Shown: in pieces, positions 43,800 to 56,770 of the stretch | Layout of the letters: each line of letters starts with the position of its first letter | Numbering within the stretch: the first letter of the stretch is position 1 | NCBI GenBank assembly: GCA_916048095.2 | Contig: OU696573.1 | Location: 3,064,535-3,128,534 of the forward strand | Length of the DNA stretch: 64,000 nt | Direction of reading: 5' to 3' | DNA from: Sacculina carcini | Taxonomy: Eukaryota > Arthropoda > Thecostraca > Sacculinidae | Notes under the pieces: generated by a model | The model's input: the letters and a program-made list of their open reading frames with translations, nothing else | Told to the model about the DNA's origin: nothing | Database searches by the model: none | Position numbers and translations under genes: made by a program

Positions 43800-44685
43800 T
43801 GATAACTGTGTGTGTGTGTGTGTGTGTGTATGTGTGTGTATGTGTGTGCGTACAATAATGGGTTTGGTTTGATTTGTTATACCATTTCAGAGACTGTGTT
43901 TCGCGTTTGAAGGTCATTATTCGTTTGAATAGGTCATCGTCACGGTGACGTCGCAAAGGCGATGCCACCGTCAGAATCAGAAAAGCTTAGTTTTCATGAT
44001 TTACCTTCGTTCAATGCATAACTTGGAGTCATACTGTTGACACAATGACTTTTTGCGTGATTGCGTCTTTGAAATGGCTTCGATTCGAATTCGATTTGTG
44101 ATTGAAAAAGGTTCTACGTTATTTTAGACTTGAAAAGACTGGCACGAAATAAACTGTCTTCTGTTATTGTCGATTTGCTGGGTGGAGTATAGTTAATGGA
44201 CGAACATTGACATTTGTTTATTAAAAATTACGCATCAGATGTTTTTGAAAACAAAATATGTCAAAGTTGAACATATATTTTGAAAAGAATATATGTCAAT
44301 GCCAGTATATTTCAGTATTCGATTAGCAAACCAATATTTGACTCTGACTTCGACTTTGATGTTTGCGACCCATATACTTTTCAATGGTTAGACAATGTAA
44401 TAGCGTTTGGTGCTGGGGTTTTCAAACATCAAACATGTATTGTGAGCATACATGCAGCCGTGAAAAACAGCAGTGAACGAAAACACAGACAAAAATATCA
44501 GCCGGCACCTGTCCAAGCCGGTTGTATCCAGTTTTGTGTATTGCAAGCTCTGCACAGCTGCAATACAGCCACACAAACAATACACACTGCAACACAAACA
44601 CACAAACAACACACACCAAAACACAGCCCTGCTGTGTTGTTTTGTCTGCGACTTGTTTACGCGGTCGACCATCGAAACTCACACC

Positions 44686-44690
<5 letters not shown>
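43800..44690. other. Stretch without recognised genes
   Basis: TG tract 43808-43850, then unremarkable sequence; no ORF shows recognisable similarity. Confidence 0.4.
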
Positions 44691-44729
<39 letters not shown>

Positions 44730-44754
44730 CACGCACACACATGCACACACACAA

Positions 44755-44824
44755 TCACAAACACGCATATATTCAGGTGCATGTTGGTGGCAGTTTTTTT
44801 TCTCAACCATGCAGCACGGATTAG
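44755..44824. repeat. Second copy of the unit at 10676-10742
   Basis: Same core ATTCAGGTGCATGTTGGTGG, again with CA repeats on the left and GT on the right. Confidence 0.5.
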
Positions 44825-44832
44825 TGTGTGTG

Positions 44833-45118
44833 TGTAAGTAAGTAAGTAAGTAAGTAAGTGTATTGTCACATTCCACTATCAATGCATACAATTGAAGAAA
44901 AAAACAAGCAAATCAGTAGTGACAAAGTCCGAATAGCAATGCTTTTTACGGACTTATCGGTGCCAGAACATTAGACGCACTGATACTTACATGTGAGACG
45001 TACATGGATAAATATTAATGGTGCATGTAAACAGTAATAACAAGATACACTTTTTAAAGAATTATAATAAGCTACGCTATTTCAGGGAACAAGAGTAAAC
45101 ACACACACACACACACGC
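44833..45118 (-). mobile_element. Jockey/Daphne-like LINE 3' UTR and tail
   Basis: (GTAA)n tail on the plus strand at 44833-44858, then the reverse of the 3' UTR seen at 39900-40150, including GGTGCCAG...AAGTCCG hairpin motifs and the CA tract. Probably the end of the same element as 45838-46225, from which it is separated by a foreign insert. Confidence 0.7.
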
Positions 45119-45836
45119 GAGTTACACGAATACCGGGCTATTCTCAACCTGGCGCGGTTCTACGATCAGCTGCCCACGGACGAACAGCACTGGTTTAAAT
45201 CACGCCTGCAAACACTTCTCACGGCAGCGTTGTACGGTTGGGGAGTAGCCATCCGCAGCGAGCAATCGGATGAGGCACGTCTCCTCAACCTCAACGCAGC
45301 CGAACATCATCTCCAGCAGCAACAACACCAGGTACGCACGAGACGCTTCGCTCCTATCCGACGACAGCGCGCTGCCACACACCGCCTTCCCATGGGACGC
45401 GGCCGAGGACTCAAACCAAGTCAACGGCCACGTCTATCGCCGGGCCGACAGTAGTCCCGTATGGGACTTCCTGGCCGAGCTCGCGCCTATGGCCGACGCT
45501 CGCCCAGATTGCCAGCCAGACACGTCTCTGCTGCGCTTTTCACCGAATACGTCATCACCACGTCATTACACACCACTACAACCGATTACGCCAGACTGGC
45601 TCGACCAGCTTTTAGACACGTCCTTCTCCGAAGAGGCTGTACAAGCTGCGGCCGACGCTCTCGACATGCTCGCGCCAGACGACATTCCAATGCCAACCGA
45701 CGCTCGGGACCGCGCGGTCACCGATCACGGAGTCATCTTCTCGATGCAAAGGCATGAGCTACAGGCCACAGCGAATCAACAAACATCGAACACCACATCA
45801 AACAGAACGCCCACATATACAGCGGCAGGCAGTTGA
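45119..45836 (+). other. Unidentified GC-rich coding-like insert in a LINE
   Basis: Two overlapping plus frames look protein-like. The first (about 45122-45333) reads ELHEYRAILNLARFYDQLPT, then WFKSRLQTLLTAALYGWGVA. The second (45270-45836) reads LPHTAFPWDAAEDSNQ, SSPVWDFLAELAPMADARPD and ends SNRTPTYTAAGS. A possible donor CAG|GTACGC lies at 45331. GC content is well above the surroundings. I do not recognise the protein; it may be a captured transcript, a broken gene or part of another element. Confidence 0.35.
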
Positions 45837-45837
45837 A

Positions 45838-46225
45838 CAATTCCGGTCCGTAACTCACCACACTCATATTAAACAGTGTGGTCCTAAACTTCGGTAAAGA
45901 CAGGTTCAAATTATTGTTTCTAGTGTTACAAGCGTGTTCATATATTTGAAAAATAGAGTTACGTCCAATCAATTTGTATATGAGCAGGATTGTGCTGTAC
46001 TTATGGATTGATGAGAACTTGAGAATATCTTTGTTCCTGAATAAATCTTCCGTGGAGACGAATTTTTTCCTGTGGAAAATGCAGCGCAAAATTTTCTCTG
46101 TGCATCATTAACTTGAGTTAAAAATGAACTATAAGTACTGGCCCAGACTGATACGCAATATATAAAGTGAGGGTAGAAGAGAGCATAATAAACATTAATT
46201 TTAGCTTTTTGTGTTAAACTGTGTC
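45838..46225 (-). mobile_element. Jockey/Daphne-like LINE ORF2 C-terminal fragment
   Basis: Minus-strand pieces YYALFYPHFIYCVSVWASTY, FSSIHKYSTILLIYK and LPKFRTTLFNMSVVSYGPEL match the end of ORF2 at 39240-39600. One frameshift between them. Borders copy B of the duplication at the TG tract 46229. Confidence 0.72.
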
Positions 46226-46229
46226 GAGC

Positions 46230-46267
<38 letters not shown>

Positions 46268-46928
46268 GTGTGTGAATTTGCGGCAGTTTCATGAAAATAC
46301 GCGATTATCTAAAATAGTATATGATATAATGATAGTATATAATGATAAAATATATTTTTTCACACTTTTTTATATTAATTTTGTAATATATTTTGTGTAA
46401 TAGGTTAGCGATCAGTTGCATGTGTATCCATCGGTGTTTGTGTGAGCGCGAGCGGAAGTGTGATGTGTCTGTATGCGCGTGAGTTTGAATGCGATAAGGT
46501 CAGCTGTCAGTTGATATGGCGGTGTATGCGCGTGCCACGTGTTAGCGTCTTGTGTCGGGATTGGAGAGTCGTTGGATGTACGTTGTCTTGCTGGCGCGCG
46601 TGGGACTGCAATGCCCCCGGGCGCCCATCTTCTAATGCAGGGGGTATTCATACCCCTTGGGGGTATGGGACTCGATTTCTGGATACTGTCATAAATTATT
46701 AATGGCTTATACATAATGAGATTATCAATGGTGAAGTTTTACTAGTAATCTGTATCTAAAGTACAATAAATTCAAGCAATTAAAACACTCATTGACTTAG
46801 AAAACATACTGCAAAATAATAGAATTGGTGGAAATTATTTGAACAGTCAAATAAAGGGAGTATGGGACCATATTCGGCAATCCCATCATCAATCCATCCT
46901 ATTCTAATATATCTTTTGTTTCTGTATA

Positions 46929-47630
46929 CAGTCAAATCTCGCTACTATGCCACTTTTGCTCGGTCCCGACAATTTTATATATAAAATTAAATTCACTATG
47001 CCACCCCAAACCTGACTACCATACCACATTTTTCGACCACATGGAACTGTTTTGCGAAAGCTAAGCCTGTCGAAGAAGAGCTCAAGCTTGAACCGGTGGA
47101 TTCTGAACTGCTCGAGATCTGGGAAGTTCTGTCTTCCGATTAAAAGATTCACGAGGACGAGGAAATGAGTTTTCTAACTTTCTGGAAGCCGATGATCTGC
47201 TTGCGACTGGTGGGTCTTGATGGCCGGAAGAAGTTACAGAGGAAATGTTGAACAACGATCAACCGGTGGAAAGCCAGCTCCAACATACAATTTCCGAGGT
47301 GGAAATCACTTCATTCGAAGAAGTCCAGCGCGCATGGACCAACTCCAGGAAGTTCATGCAGCAGAGTAGCGGAATCCCCTTTGTGATGCAAGCGTGCGAC
47401 CGCTTAGACAACGGGATGCTTTGAATCCGCCGAGATAGATACACCAGCAGCCATATTTTTGAGAGCATCGCACTGAAACTGATGGACAAACTTAGAAAAT
47501 AGGGCTGTTTTATAATAAAGGCTTTTTCGTTGATAAAATACGGGCGTTTTTACAAACCCTCGCTACTATTCCACTCTTGCTACTAATCCACTCTTGCTAC
47601 TCTGACACTCTTGCTCGGTCCCGACGGGTG
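46929..47630 (+). mobile_element. Decayed pogo/Tigger-like remnant (copy B)
   Basis: Duplicate of 11484-12180 with a few substitutions. Confidence 0.45.
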
Positions 47631-48045
47631 GCTCAGTAGTGAGTTTTGGGTGTATTCTGCATGTTTGTACAAGCGAACCGGCCTGTTGCATCTTGCCAAA
47701 ATAGTATAAAAATTTATTCAGATTGATACTATATGCGACAAAACAGAAAATTGGCAGTAGGTTGGGTACATGTACACATATTGATTAGCTAGATTTGTCC
47801 ACAGTGTATTTTTGCTGAAAGAAATTGTTTTAAGATATATTGGATCATGACGTATGCATGTTGCTTGGGCGCTTGGTACGTTATTTATACTGTGGGACAA
47901 CATATCACTTAGATGTGCGAATATGGCGATTTAATTCAGTCTGAAATCGAATCAAAAGCTTGATATTATGGTATAAATCCTGGTAACTTCGAGCAACTCC
48001 TCAGTCTCCTGGGTACTTACGGTACTTGTATGTACTACTTTATAT

Positions 48046-48137
48046 AACTGTAACGTCATGCGTGAAATAACGGGGCCCTCTCAACACTCGCCCCCCCCCC
48101 GGCCGGGAGGTGCGGGCGGACGGTTGCTACGGATCTG
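48046..48137 (+). mobile_element. hAT-like MITE end fragment (copy B)
   Basis: Duplicate of 12600-12691, with a slightly longer C run. Confidence 0.4.
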
Positions 48138-48545
48138 GCTGTGCCTACAATTTGCTGGCGCAGGGACAGTGGAAGTGAACAGTCACAGCGAGGTGAATTA
48201 GTGGCGAAATGTATTAGATTCTCAATCAAAATCTTATTCCACATTGATTCTGCAAATCATAGTTGGACGGATTTTGTCATTCTACGACATTTCAAGCTGA
48301 TAAAATCGATACATTACCAATGACAATGAATGGGTACAAAAATAGAATGACTGTGAAGTTAAACTGTGAAGCGCGTTTCAATGAAAGTCTACGAAACGTT
48401 CCTTTTTGTTCGCACCCATTCAACTCGCCCCACACGAGATTTTCAGAGTGGCGTGTTGAATTAGCACATACACATGATACTCTTGTCGAACAACGTCATA
48501 GGTTAGCAGTGAGTGCAGATATGCTGGATAGCTGTGGTCACGATT

Positions 48546-48990
48546 CTACTGGACGATTTTCCCGCCACACTGGCTGCACACAGATGTATCTGAATGTGGT
48601 GTGCCGGAGCGGACAACGGTGAGCATCACGCCTCGACTTGTCTCTGAGGTACCGTCGAGATGCGGTTCCCTCGCGGTCGAGTTGTTCCAGGCGATCGGCA
48701 GATGTGCGACCGTTTCTCTCGATTTCGGCCACCGATCTGGCGTGCCGCAGCGACATGGACCATTAGCGAGACGGTTGGAGATACACCAGCGTCGCTTCAG
48801 GATCATCTCGACAATCAACGCTGCCAATCCAGCCGCGTACGCTGCGGCCAGTGCCAGGTAGACGACGCGCATTTCTGTGTTGCGTAGACGGGTGCCCTGG
48901 ACGGTGGTCGGCGAGTCGCAGGCGGCCTTATCGGTGGCCGTTTGTTTCCTCCACTTGTCCGCAAGTCCGAGCATGCGGAATTGGCGAATG
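48546..48990 (-). CDS. iGluR terminal exon: end of S2, M4 and C-tail (copy B)
   Basis: 445 bp like copy A, same acceptor and TAG stop. Same M4 helix. Three replacements in the tail (His to Arg, Val to Ala, Gln to His) against about six silent changes, suggesting constraint since duplication. Confidence 0.8.
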
Positions 48991-49492
48991 CTGCAGCAAA
49001 CCAACATACGCGAATGACAGAGGAGTGTAATGCCGAGAACAATTGAGGGTGTTTCACATGAATGATTCATCAAGAAAACATTTACTAAATCATTACGCTC
49101 TATGGGTTTCACATTTCAGATATGTTCAAGCACTTCATCTCACGTGTGCTTACAAGTTTACTGTGGATTTGGTTGTTGTCTACGTGCTGTTTTTCATTAT
49201 TATTTACAGGCAAATCCAGTGGCATGAGAAGAGTGCTAGCACTTACGGTGGTACCATGTACCGGAAGCGCCCAAAACATATTCCTATAATCATGATCTCA
49301 TCATAATATCAATTATAATTCTTATAGAGATATTCTAATGCTTGTCTAATTTGGCATATTTATGGTGAGCTGATGGCTTTGATAGCGACCTATTATTGCA
49401 TCCAAATACACGCGATACCATACATCACTTCTTTACGCTTCTGTCGAATTGAGCCCCGAAATGTTGGGTTTTCGAGCGGAATATGGCCTCAC

Positions 49493-49667
49493 AATGGGTC
49501 GACCAGATCTTGCAAGTGGCTGGCATTGGCTGCAAAGCTCAGTGAGTAAGGAAGTGGCGGCTGCTGAGCCAGAGGAACGGCCAACACATGACACACTCCT
49601 CCACTGTGCTCGTAGTCGGCCATCATTATTGCCTCAAGTCGTGACATCTCGTCAATGTATACAACCT
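49493..49667 (-). CDS. iGluR exon: S2, second part (copy B)
   Basis: 175 bp, same borders and phases as 14048-14222. One replacement (AVNASH to AANASH). Confidence 0.75.
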
Positions 49668-50088
49668 CTGACGACACCAGCACCAACACACACACGCCAA
49701 AGTCTGGAATCAGCTAGGGGAGGATAGTGTAGGAGCTATCAACGTAGGCAAGATTGAGAGAAAGATATATTTTAAGTTAAGTTTAAGTTAAAGAGAGATT
49801 GGATAGTGTGAAATGCTGGGAATTTCAAGGAGGATAGACTAGACGGTTGGTAAAAGACAGGACAGCACGAGCACAGCTCATCTCCTGTGGTAAACAAATA
49901 GGTGAGTACACCAACACAATCACACAGGTAGCGGAGTCTGTTCAAATTAACTTAGTGTGATTTTGAGATAACAAATATCACAACATATGACTTGCGTGTC
50001 TTTAAGCGTAAATTGTCTTTAAGAATGTGCATCGCTTTTCCGATCAAATGAAAGAGTGTTTCAGATGCAAATTTGCACGAGCTCCAAC

Positions 50089-50211
50089 CTGCGTCCTCCA
50101 CTCTTTTCACGATATCACCGAAATTTCCCGGTTCAACGAGAGAACCCCTTCCATGCGCCTTCATATCCTGCAGTATGTCCTGCTCACGAACAAAGATCTC
50201 GACCGCACCGC
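50089..50211 (-). CDS. iGluR exon: S2, first part (copy B)
   Basis: 123 bp, phase 1-1, acceptor GCAACGCAG, donor CAG|GTTGGA. Protein identical to copy A. Confidence 0.7.
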
Positions 50212-50710
50212 CTGCGTTGCAAAGAAAAAAGAAGCCCGTTAATCAAATGCACATTATTTTTGATGGCAAAAATCATACGCAGAGTAACAAGGGTGTAGAT
50301 TTGTGTCGAGCTCGGGGAAGGGATGACAGCCATCATGCGTCAGTGTTCATGATTGACTCAGTTTGTCAATTACATGAGACCCTCAACTATCTTCGGCCTA
50401 TTCAATTACAACACACATACCTCAATGATGAATATATTGCATATTATTGTTTGTACAAACTTGTGTATTGTTACTTTTCTGCTATGCTGATTTTGATGAC
50501 AATATACTCAATGAGCTGAACTCGGCAGAATTCTCGGGGATATAATTGCATATTTATATCCTCTAGTCTTTTTGCTGCTCAATCAGGAAGCTAAAATATT
50601 CTGAGTTGACGCATTTTATAATGGCTCTTCTGTCAAATTGACTGTACTCCAGTGAATTGACAGCACGCCTCTAAACATTGAAATTTAATAGGATAAACAA
50701 TTGAGTAATT

Positions 50711-51515
50711 CCTGATATTATTATTCCTGGTATTATTATTCCTGGTATTATTATTCCTGGTATTATTATTCCTGGTATTATTATTCCTGGTATTATTATT
50801 CCTGGTATTATTATTCCTGGTATTCCTAGTGTTATTATTTCTGGTATTATTATTCCTGGTATTATTATTCCTGGTATTATTATACCTGGTGTTATTATTC
50901 CTGGTATTCCTAGTATTATTATTCCTGGTATTCCTAGTATTATTATTTCTGGTATTATTATTCCTGGTATTATTATTCCTGGTATTATTATTCCTGATAT
51001 TATACCTGGTGTTATTATACCTGGTATTATTATTCCTGGCATTATTATACCTGGTATTATTATTCCTGGCATTATTATTCCTGGTATTATTATCCCTGGT
51101 ATAATTATTCCTGGTATTATTATTCCCGTTATTATTATCCCTAGTATTATTATTCCTGGTATTATTATTCCTGGTATTATTATTCCTGGTATTATTATTC
51201 CTGGTATTCCTAGTATTATTATTTCTGGTATTATTATTCCTGGTATTATTATTCCTGGTATTATTATTCCTGGTATTATTATTCCTGGTATTATTATTCC
51301 TGGTATTATTATTCCTGATATTATACCTGGTGTTATTATACCTGGTATTATTATTCCTGGCATTATTATACCTGGTATTATTATTCCTGGCATTATTATT
51401 CCTGGTATTATTATCCCTGGTATAATTATTCCTGGTATTATTATTCCCGTTATTATTATCCCTAGTATTATTATTCCTGGTATTATTATTCCTGGTATTA
51501 TTATTCCTGGTATTA
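50711..51515. repeat. 15-bp minisatellite in receptor intron (copy B)
   Basis: About 54 units of ATTATTATTCCTGGT, some 220 bp longer than in copy A. A block of roughly 300 bp is repeated within it (variants TGTTATTATACC and CCCGTTATTATCCCTAG occur twice), so it grew by higher-order duplication. Confidence 0.95.
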
Positions 51516-52175
51516 TTAGTATAGAATGTTTTTCCGAGAACCTTTTAATCTCAATTGACGCTTTAATCGCACGATCTGATATGATCTGATTATTTTGCAG
51601 TATAATCAAGTTGAATGCAGAGACGAATGCAGGAATTTCATTGTTGGGGGAGTCAGTATCAGGTGCATATAAATATGTTGTTCATTATAGTAAAAGATGA
51701 AGGCGGGTACCACATATAAACATCGTGAATGCATCGTCGCGCAAAATTAAAAGCGAGAAATGAATTGAACAACAAAAATGTGCACTGGCGCACAACTACA
51801 ATACGCAAACATGAGCGTTAAGCATACAAATTGTAGTCACTTTCACAGGGCGAATGATTGGCGATGTGCTACAGGCACACATAAAACTGAAACTATAGAA
51901 AATTGAAAGTATAAGTGAAATAAATCAAGGAATGTTCACAATGTGCATGCTTTTAGATTATATTTTCTGTTTTTAGGCGCACGTCAATAGTGAAATTTAC
52001 CTCTCTTAAGCTACATTCCACTCAGTAATAGCCTACTTGTGTGACTGTCTTGATCGTACGTGATTTGTGATTTTTCGTATTAAACACGAATAGTTGGATG
52101 AATGCATGTATGGAGATTGTGGAGTTATGCTGGCTAATTGTTCGTGCACAACCAGCAATCACTGTGTCAGCTTAC

Positions 52176-52340
52176 CTGATGTAGCCAGCCACGACAGTTG
52201 GCTGTCTTGCAGCTGCTGCAGGCTGGAGATGTCGAGAGTGAGGGCCGACAGGGTCATATGCGCCGTCATATTAGCCGTGTAGAAAGACGTGATCACCATG
52301 GTGAACAGCCACCACGTCACAAACAGCAATCTGGTCACGT
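52176..52340 (-). CDS. iGluR exon: M3 gate helix (copy B)
   Basis: 165 bp with the SFYTANMTAH signature, protein identical to copy A. Donor CAG|GTAAGC as in copy A. Confidence 0.88.
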
Positions 52341-52904
52341 CTACACATGTACGCATGCATGTGTATGTGTGTGTGTGGGTGTGTACGTTTGTGTGTGTGT
52401 GTACACATACATACACATTGCTTGTTACAAATCAATAATTGATTATACCAGGTAATTATGGACAATGCAATTGTGCAACAAACGTTAGCATTATGAATGC
52501 AACATCTATAGCTGCATGTACCGATCTTAGTGCCAGAATCATGGATTAAAAATATGATTAACCCTTTATGGCAGTGTCGATTTTTCACGAGCTGAAAACG
52601 AAGAATATGTTTTAGAATTATTAAGTTTAAATCACTACCGAGGCATTTCTTCAATACCCGAGATTAACATGAACCCGAGGAGAAGAACTTGGTTATGTTA
52701 AACTAAATAATTAAATTAAAAACAAGTAGGGTCATGTAAGGTCATCAACATTCTCTACCTTTTTGAACTTGAACGAGTAAAAACTCATTCACAACTGAAT
52801 GCTTTTCACCAAGCAACAAATAGTTCTCGGAAAATGTCACAATCAATATTATTAATATAATTATTAATAATATTCAATTATAGTATTATAAGTACAATAT
52901 ATAA

Positions 52905-53045
52905 TATATAATTTAATAATATATAATTAAATAATATATAATTAAATAATACATAATTAAATAATATATAATTAAATAATACATAATTAAATAATACATA
53001 ATTAAATAATATATAATTAAATAATATATAATTAAATAATTATAA
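52905..53045. repeat. AT-rich tandem repeat specific to copy B
   Basis: About nine copies of a 15-bp unit ATATAATTAAATAAT. Copy A has a single degenerate unit at the matching place near 17200. Confidence 0.85.
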
Positions 53046-54627
53046 CACTATTTATTGTATTGCATGAAATTATTATAAATTATATATTGTTATTATATAA
53101 TATATGTGTTATTACTATAAAATTATAATTTTTTTTTATAATAATTACGTTTGGAATTTTATGTGATAATTTTCGGCGTTTTATGTTTTTATCGTGTGAC
53201 GAAAATTACAAAATATATTGTCATTAACCCCATAAATATGTTATTCAATTTTCATATAATGTTTGAATTTTGGACTTTTTCGTAGATTATTTGCACTTTA
53301 AGCACGCATCTAGCGACATTCTATTGGTAAGCCACCTTTAGGGAGGCGAAATTTTCGTATTACGTGGCGAAAGTTTTTTCCTTGATTGGGCCCTTCCAAT
53401 AAGGTAGGAGTGCAGTGCAGCCAGGATTTATCCGGCGGGGGGCTGAGGGTGGCTAAGTAAAAATATGCGGTTTTATACGAAATATGAGGAACTACACTCG
53501 AAATGTTCATGGTAGGGGTGCCATTTTGGACTTTTGCTTCGAGGAGCAATATACTCCCAATGATTCGATTCTACATGGACATTTATATTTAATGTTTTTC
53601 GAGTGAGCAGCCGATTTGTTTTGCTGCTTGAGCTGCGACCGGTGACCAGCGGACACGTCTTTGTCACATGTAACGCAAAACATGCTCTTCAAATCAAACA
53701 CGTATTTCTGGGAAAATTCGACTTCACATTAAATTCCTTCAGCCTTTTTGAGCGTGAAAATACAAACACCATTTGAGAAATTTGTGTTGAATATTTCCCG
53801 AAAATGTAAATATGAAATACATGTATGTAGAACGCTTCATCTTCAAAAAGCCAATGCCACGTGCACCTAGCTTGGAGCGAATTGATCTGCATAGCGAGTT
53901 ATTGCATACACTTCGAAACCCGTTGCCGCGTTGTCGGACTCAATAATCTATCAAGAACGTTGCGATATGTCCATTCTTAGCCTTGCTGGTGTTAATATTG
54001 TACCTATATGCAGTGTTCGAGTGTATCATAACATGTTGAATCCGTAATCTGTGTAACTTTATTATTATCATAATTAACAATTTCCCATTGCAGGTGCAGC
54101 CTATACAGTTATATATTTGGGCAGAATTTTTCAGTGAAAATAGGAAATCATGTTTTTTGCTTAAAAATGGCAATTTATGTGAAAAATATTGTTTATGTGA
54201 TCACATAAAATTCCGAACTGTTAATAATTAATAATGTAATACGATTTAATAATATATAATGATATGCTATAATAATACATGAATTTATCAGATAATAAAT
54301 TAATGAAAAATAGTTTGATATTGTTAGCATTACCTGTTATATGTGCAGCTGTATTGCTATACACACGATAATGAATGACATAGTCAAAATTCATGGACGT
54401 CACAATATTCACCGTACATTTGCATAGTTGTATGTGGCTAGAATCTCTCAGTTCAAGAGAATTTCTCGAGCGCAACTTGCAAAATAAAACAATGTACATC
54501 CAAACAATTTACCTGTGCGATTGTTACCTTTGTTTGTGTGCTCGTTTGTCTAATGCGATAACGTATACGTGCGTGTATGTGTGTGTTTGTTTGCGTATGT
54601 GCTTGATGTATTATGCGTTCATACAAC

Positions 54628-54856
54628 CTGTGCTGGCTTTAAGCGTGGTGCTTTGTCGTAGCAGGCCTGAGATGACAAACCACACGAGACAAGATAGAGA
54701 TATGCTGTTTGGGTCGGTGTTGACGCTTTGGCGCAACTCATTCGAAGTTAGCGCGTTGGTTTTTGCTGACACCGACAACAGCCATAGTCTGAGTTTCATC
54801 AGTAGCCACATGGTCGGTCCCATCAGAGCCACACTGACCACCAAAATTGTCCATAC
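54628..54856 (-). CDS. iGluR exon: M1 and pore loop M2 (copy B)
   Basis: 229 bp, same borders as copy A. Three replacements (I to V, I to M in and after M1, P to A in the linker). Pore sequence unchanged; Arg at the Q/R-equivalent site is again CGA (54656-54658). Confidence 0.83.
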
Positions 54857-55266
54857 CTGGCCCAAACACACACATAAAGACACAGAGATCTATTATTAAG
54901 CAGCGCAAATAGCAGTTTGACAGTCGATTTCTACAGCAGTCGCCACAAATTGGATATCATAGTCGAATATCAAATTCAGAAAGTATAAGTTAAGAAAAGT
55001 GAAGGGGAAAAAATTGGAGCAAAATTGAAAAAAGAGTATCTTTATGGTTCAGGTTTTCTAAAAAAATAGGTCTAAAAGGTATTCAAAAGTTGAATATCAT
55101 ACAATTACATGCGCATTGGTCATAAATTGGAAGGCCCTCGCTTTCAACATCACAGGCTAACTATACATATTTACCATAATTGACACAGCAAACCCAATGT
55201 TGACTTCTACCGGAATACTTGAAGTTCTCAGGAGAAGTATTTTAAACATAATTAGAGGTGGGCTTG

Positions 55267-56770
55267 TGTTACAACGTAGGTTCTCAGAATCTCGAAACGC
55301 AGGTTCTCAATCACAACCTTTAATACACCATCACACAATATTCATACACTCGTAGTTTTCGTAATTCCAACGTAAACAAAAACCCACTCTTTCAGCCCAA
55401 ACTCCACAATACCATATGTGCACAACGTTTGTCGCCCAATATTTTATATGGAGTTGCCAGCTCCATAACTCCTCCCCCTATGATTGGAAGACGTAGTCTT
55501 CGCACGGCCAGTACCGACGGCGTTGTCGAGTACGCTGCGACCGCCTCAGACTACCACCATCACTCGAGCCCGCCGCAGTGCTTGCAGTACTTTCCTCCGC
55601 AACTGGCTCTGAAGTCGTGGCCGTGTGTTCTGATGAATCACCAGAACTTTCTGTTATGCACTTCTCGCCCGGCTCCGTATCGTGAGGCGAAACGTGACGT
55701 TTTCGCAACTGGTCAACGTGTCGTCTCCAGTAAGGGCCTCTCGGTAGAACCTTCACGACGTAAGTACACGAACCTGTATTTTTCAGCACAACGGCTTGAA
55801 CCCACCGAGGATCCCGATCGCGCCTAGGGCCACAGTACAGTGCATTGACGGGGTCTCCATTGTTGTACTGATGAGGATCTCCCGAAGACCGCAGACGGAC
55901 AGTTTGATTCTGCCTTTTCGCCAACGCAGTTTGTTGACGCTGAGCCGTGTGGACCGGAGAAGGCAGCAACGTGTCGACCAGCGTACGCATCTGGCGCCCA
56001 TTTAGCAGTTCGCTGGGAGAGTAGCCGCTTGTCGTGGGAGTGCGCCGAAACTGCATTAGGAATTCTTGAAGAGCCAACAACGGCGGAAGCATGGACTTGC
56101 GCATCGCACGTTTGAACGTTTGGATCAAGCGCTCTGCTGCCCCATTGGTGGATGGGTGGTAAGGGGCACCCGTAAGGTGAGTAACACCCCTCTCGGAGCA
56201 CCACCTTCCGAACTCCTCCCCCGTGAAGCACGTTGCGTTGTCGGACACAATAGTGTGTGGATAGCCGAAATGAGCAAAATCTTGCTCCAGTAGTTCTGTC
56301 GTAGTTTTGGTAGAAACCGACTGAGTTGGATGAATGCAGGGGTATTTGGTGTAGGCGTCCGTAACTACTACCCATTTATGTCCGAGAAAATTTATAGCAT
56401 GGTCCACATGTAACCTGCTCCATGGTTTTTCCGGAAGCATCCACGGATGGCTTGTGAGCTTTGTAGGTAAGTTACGATGTTCAGCGCAGGACTCACAACT
56501 GCGGCACTTCTCCTCGATGTCCCTGTCTATATTCGGCCAGTAGGCCGCTGTGCGCGCCAACTGTTTCATTCGCTGGGCACTGAAATGACCAATGTGTAAT
56601 ATTTGTAGTACCGCTTTCCGTAGATCTCTTGGGATTACCACTCTGGAACCATACAGCAGCACTCCGTTCAAGACAGACAATGAATCAGCAATGTTACGAT
56701 ACTCCACAATACCATATGTGCGTAACGTTTGTCGCCCAATATTTTATATGGAGTTGCCAGCTCCATAACA
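55267..56770 (-). mobile_element. Gypsy-type LTR retrotransposon fragment, fossil, only in copy B
   Basis: Insert of 1.5 kb with LTR-type ends (TGTTATGG...GTAACA on the minus strand) and 5-bp flanks GCTTG/GTTTG (one mismatch). The empty site is intact in copy A near 19437-19445, so it inserted after the duplication. Parts: a short 5' LTR piece (about 56700-56770), integrase region, and 3' LTR (about 55267-55464). The copy is incomplete. Confidence 0.85.
55478..56707 (-). CDS. Integrase-containing frame of the Gypsy fragment (fossil)
   Basis: 409 codons: HHCC zinc-binding region (IGHFSAQRMKQLARTAAYWP, CRSCESC), integrase core (HVDHAINFLG, IVSDNATCFTGEEF, NGAAERLIQTFKRAM), then a C-terminal part with RRSQRTRQRRRYW. 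Resembles Gypsy/Ty3 integrases of the 'GPRRDRDPRWVQAVV' type found widely in invertebrates. Confidence 0.8.
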   Translation of the reverse strand: MEYRNIADSLSVLNGVLLYGSRVVIPRDLRKAVLQILHIGHFSAQRMKQLARTAAYWPNIDRDIEEKCRSCESCAEHRNLPTKLTSHPWMLPEKPWSRLHVDHAINFLGHKWVVVTDAYTKYPCIHPTQSVSTKTTTELLEQDFAHFGYPHTIVSDNATCFTGEEFGRWCSERGVTHLTGAPYHPSTNGAAERLIQTFKRAMRKSMLPPLLALQEFLMQFRRTPTTSGYSPSELLNGRQMRTLVDTLLPSPVHTAQRQQTALAKRQNQTVRLRSSGDPHQYNNGDPVNALYCGPRRDRDPRWVQAVVLKNTGSCTYVVKVLPRGPYWRRHVDQLRKRHVSPHDTEPGEKCITESSGDSSEHTATTSEPVAEESTASTAAGSSDGGSLRRSQRTRQRRRYWPCEDYVFQS

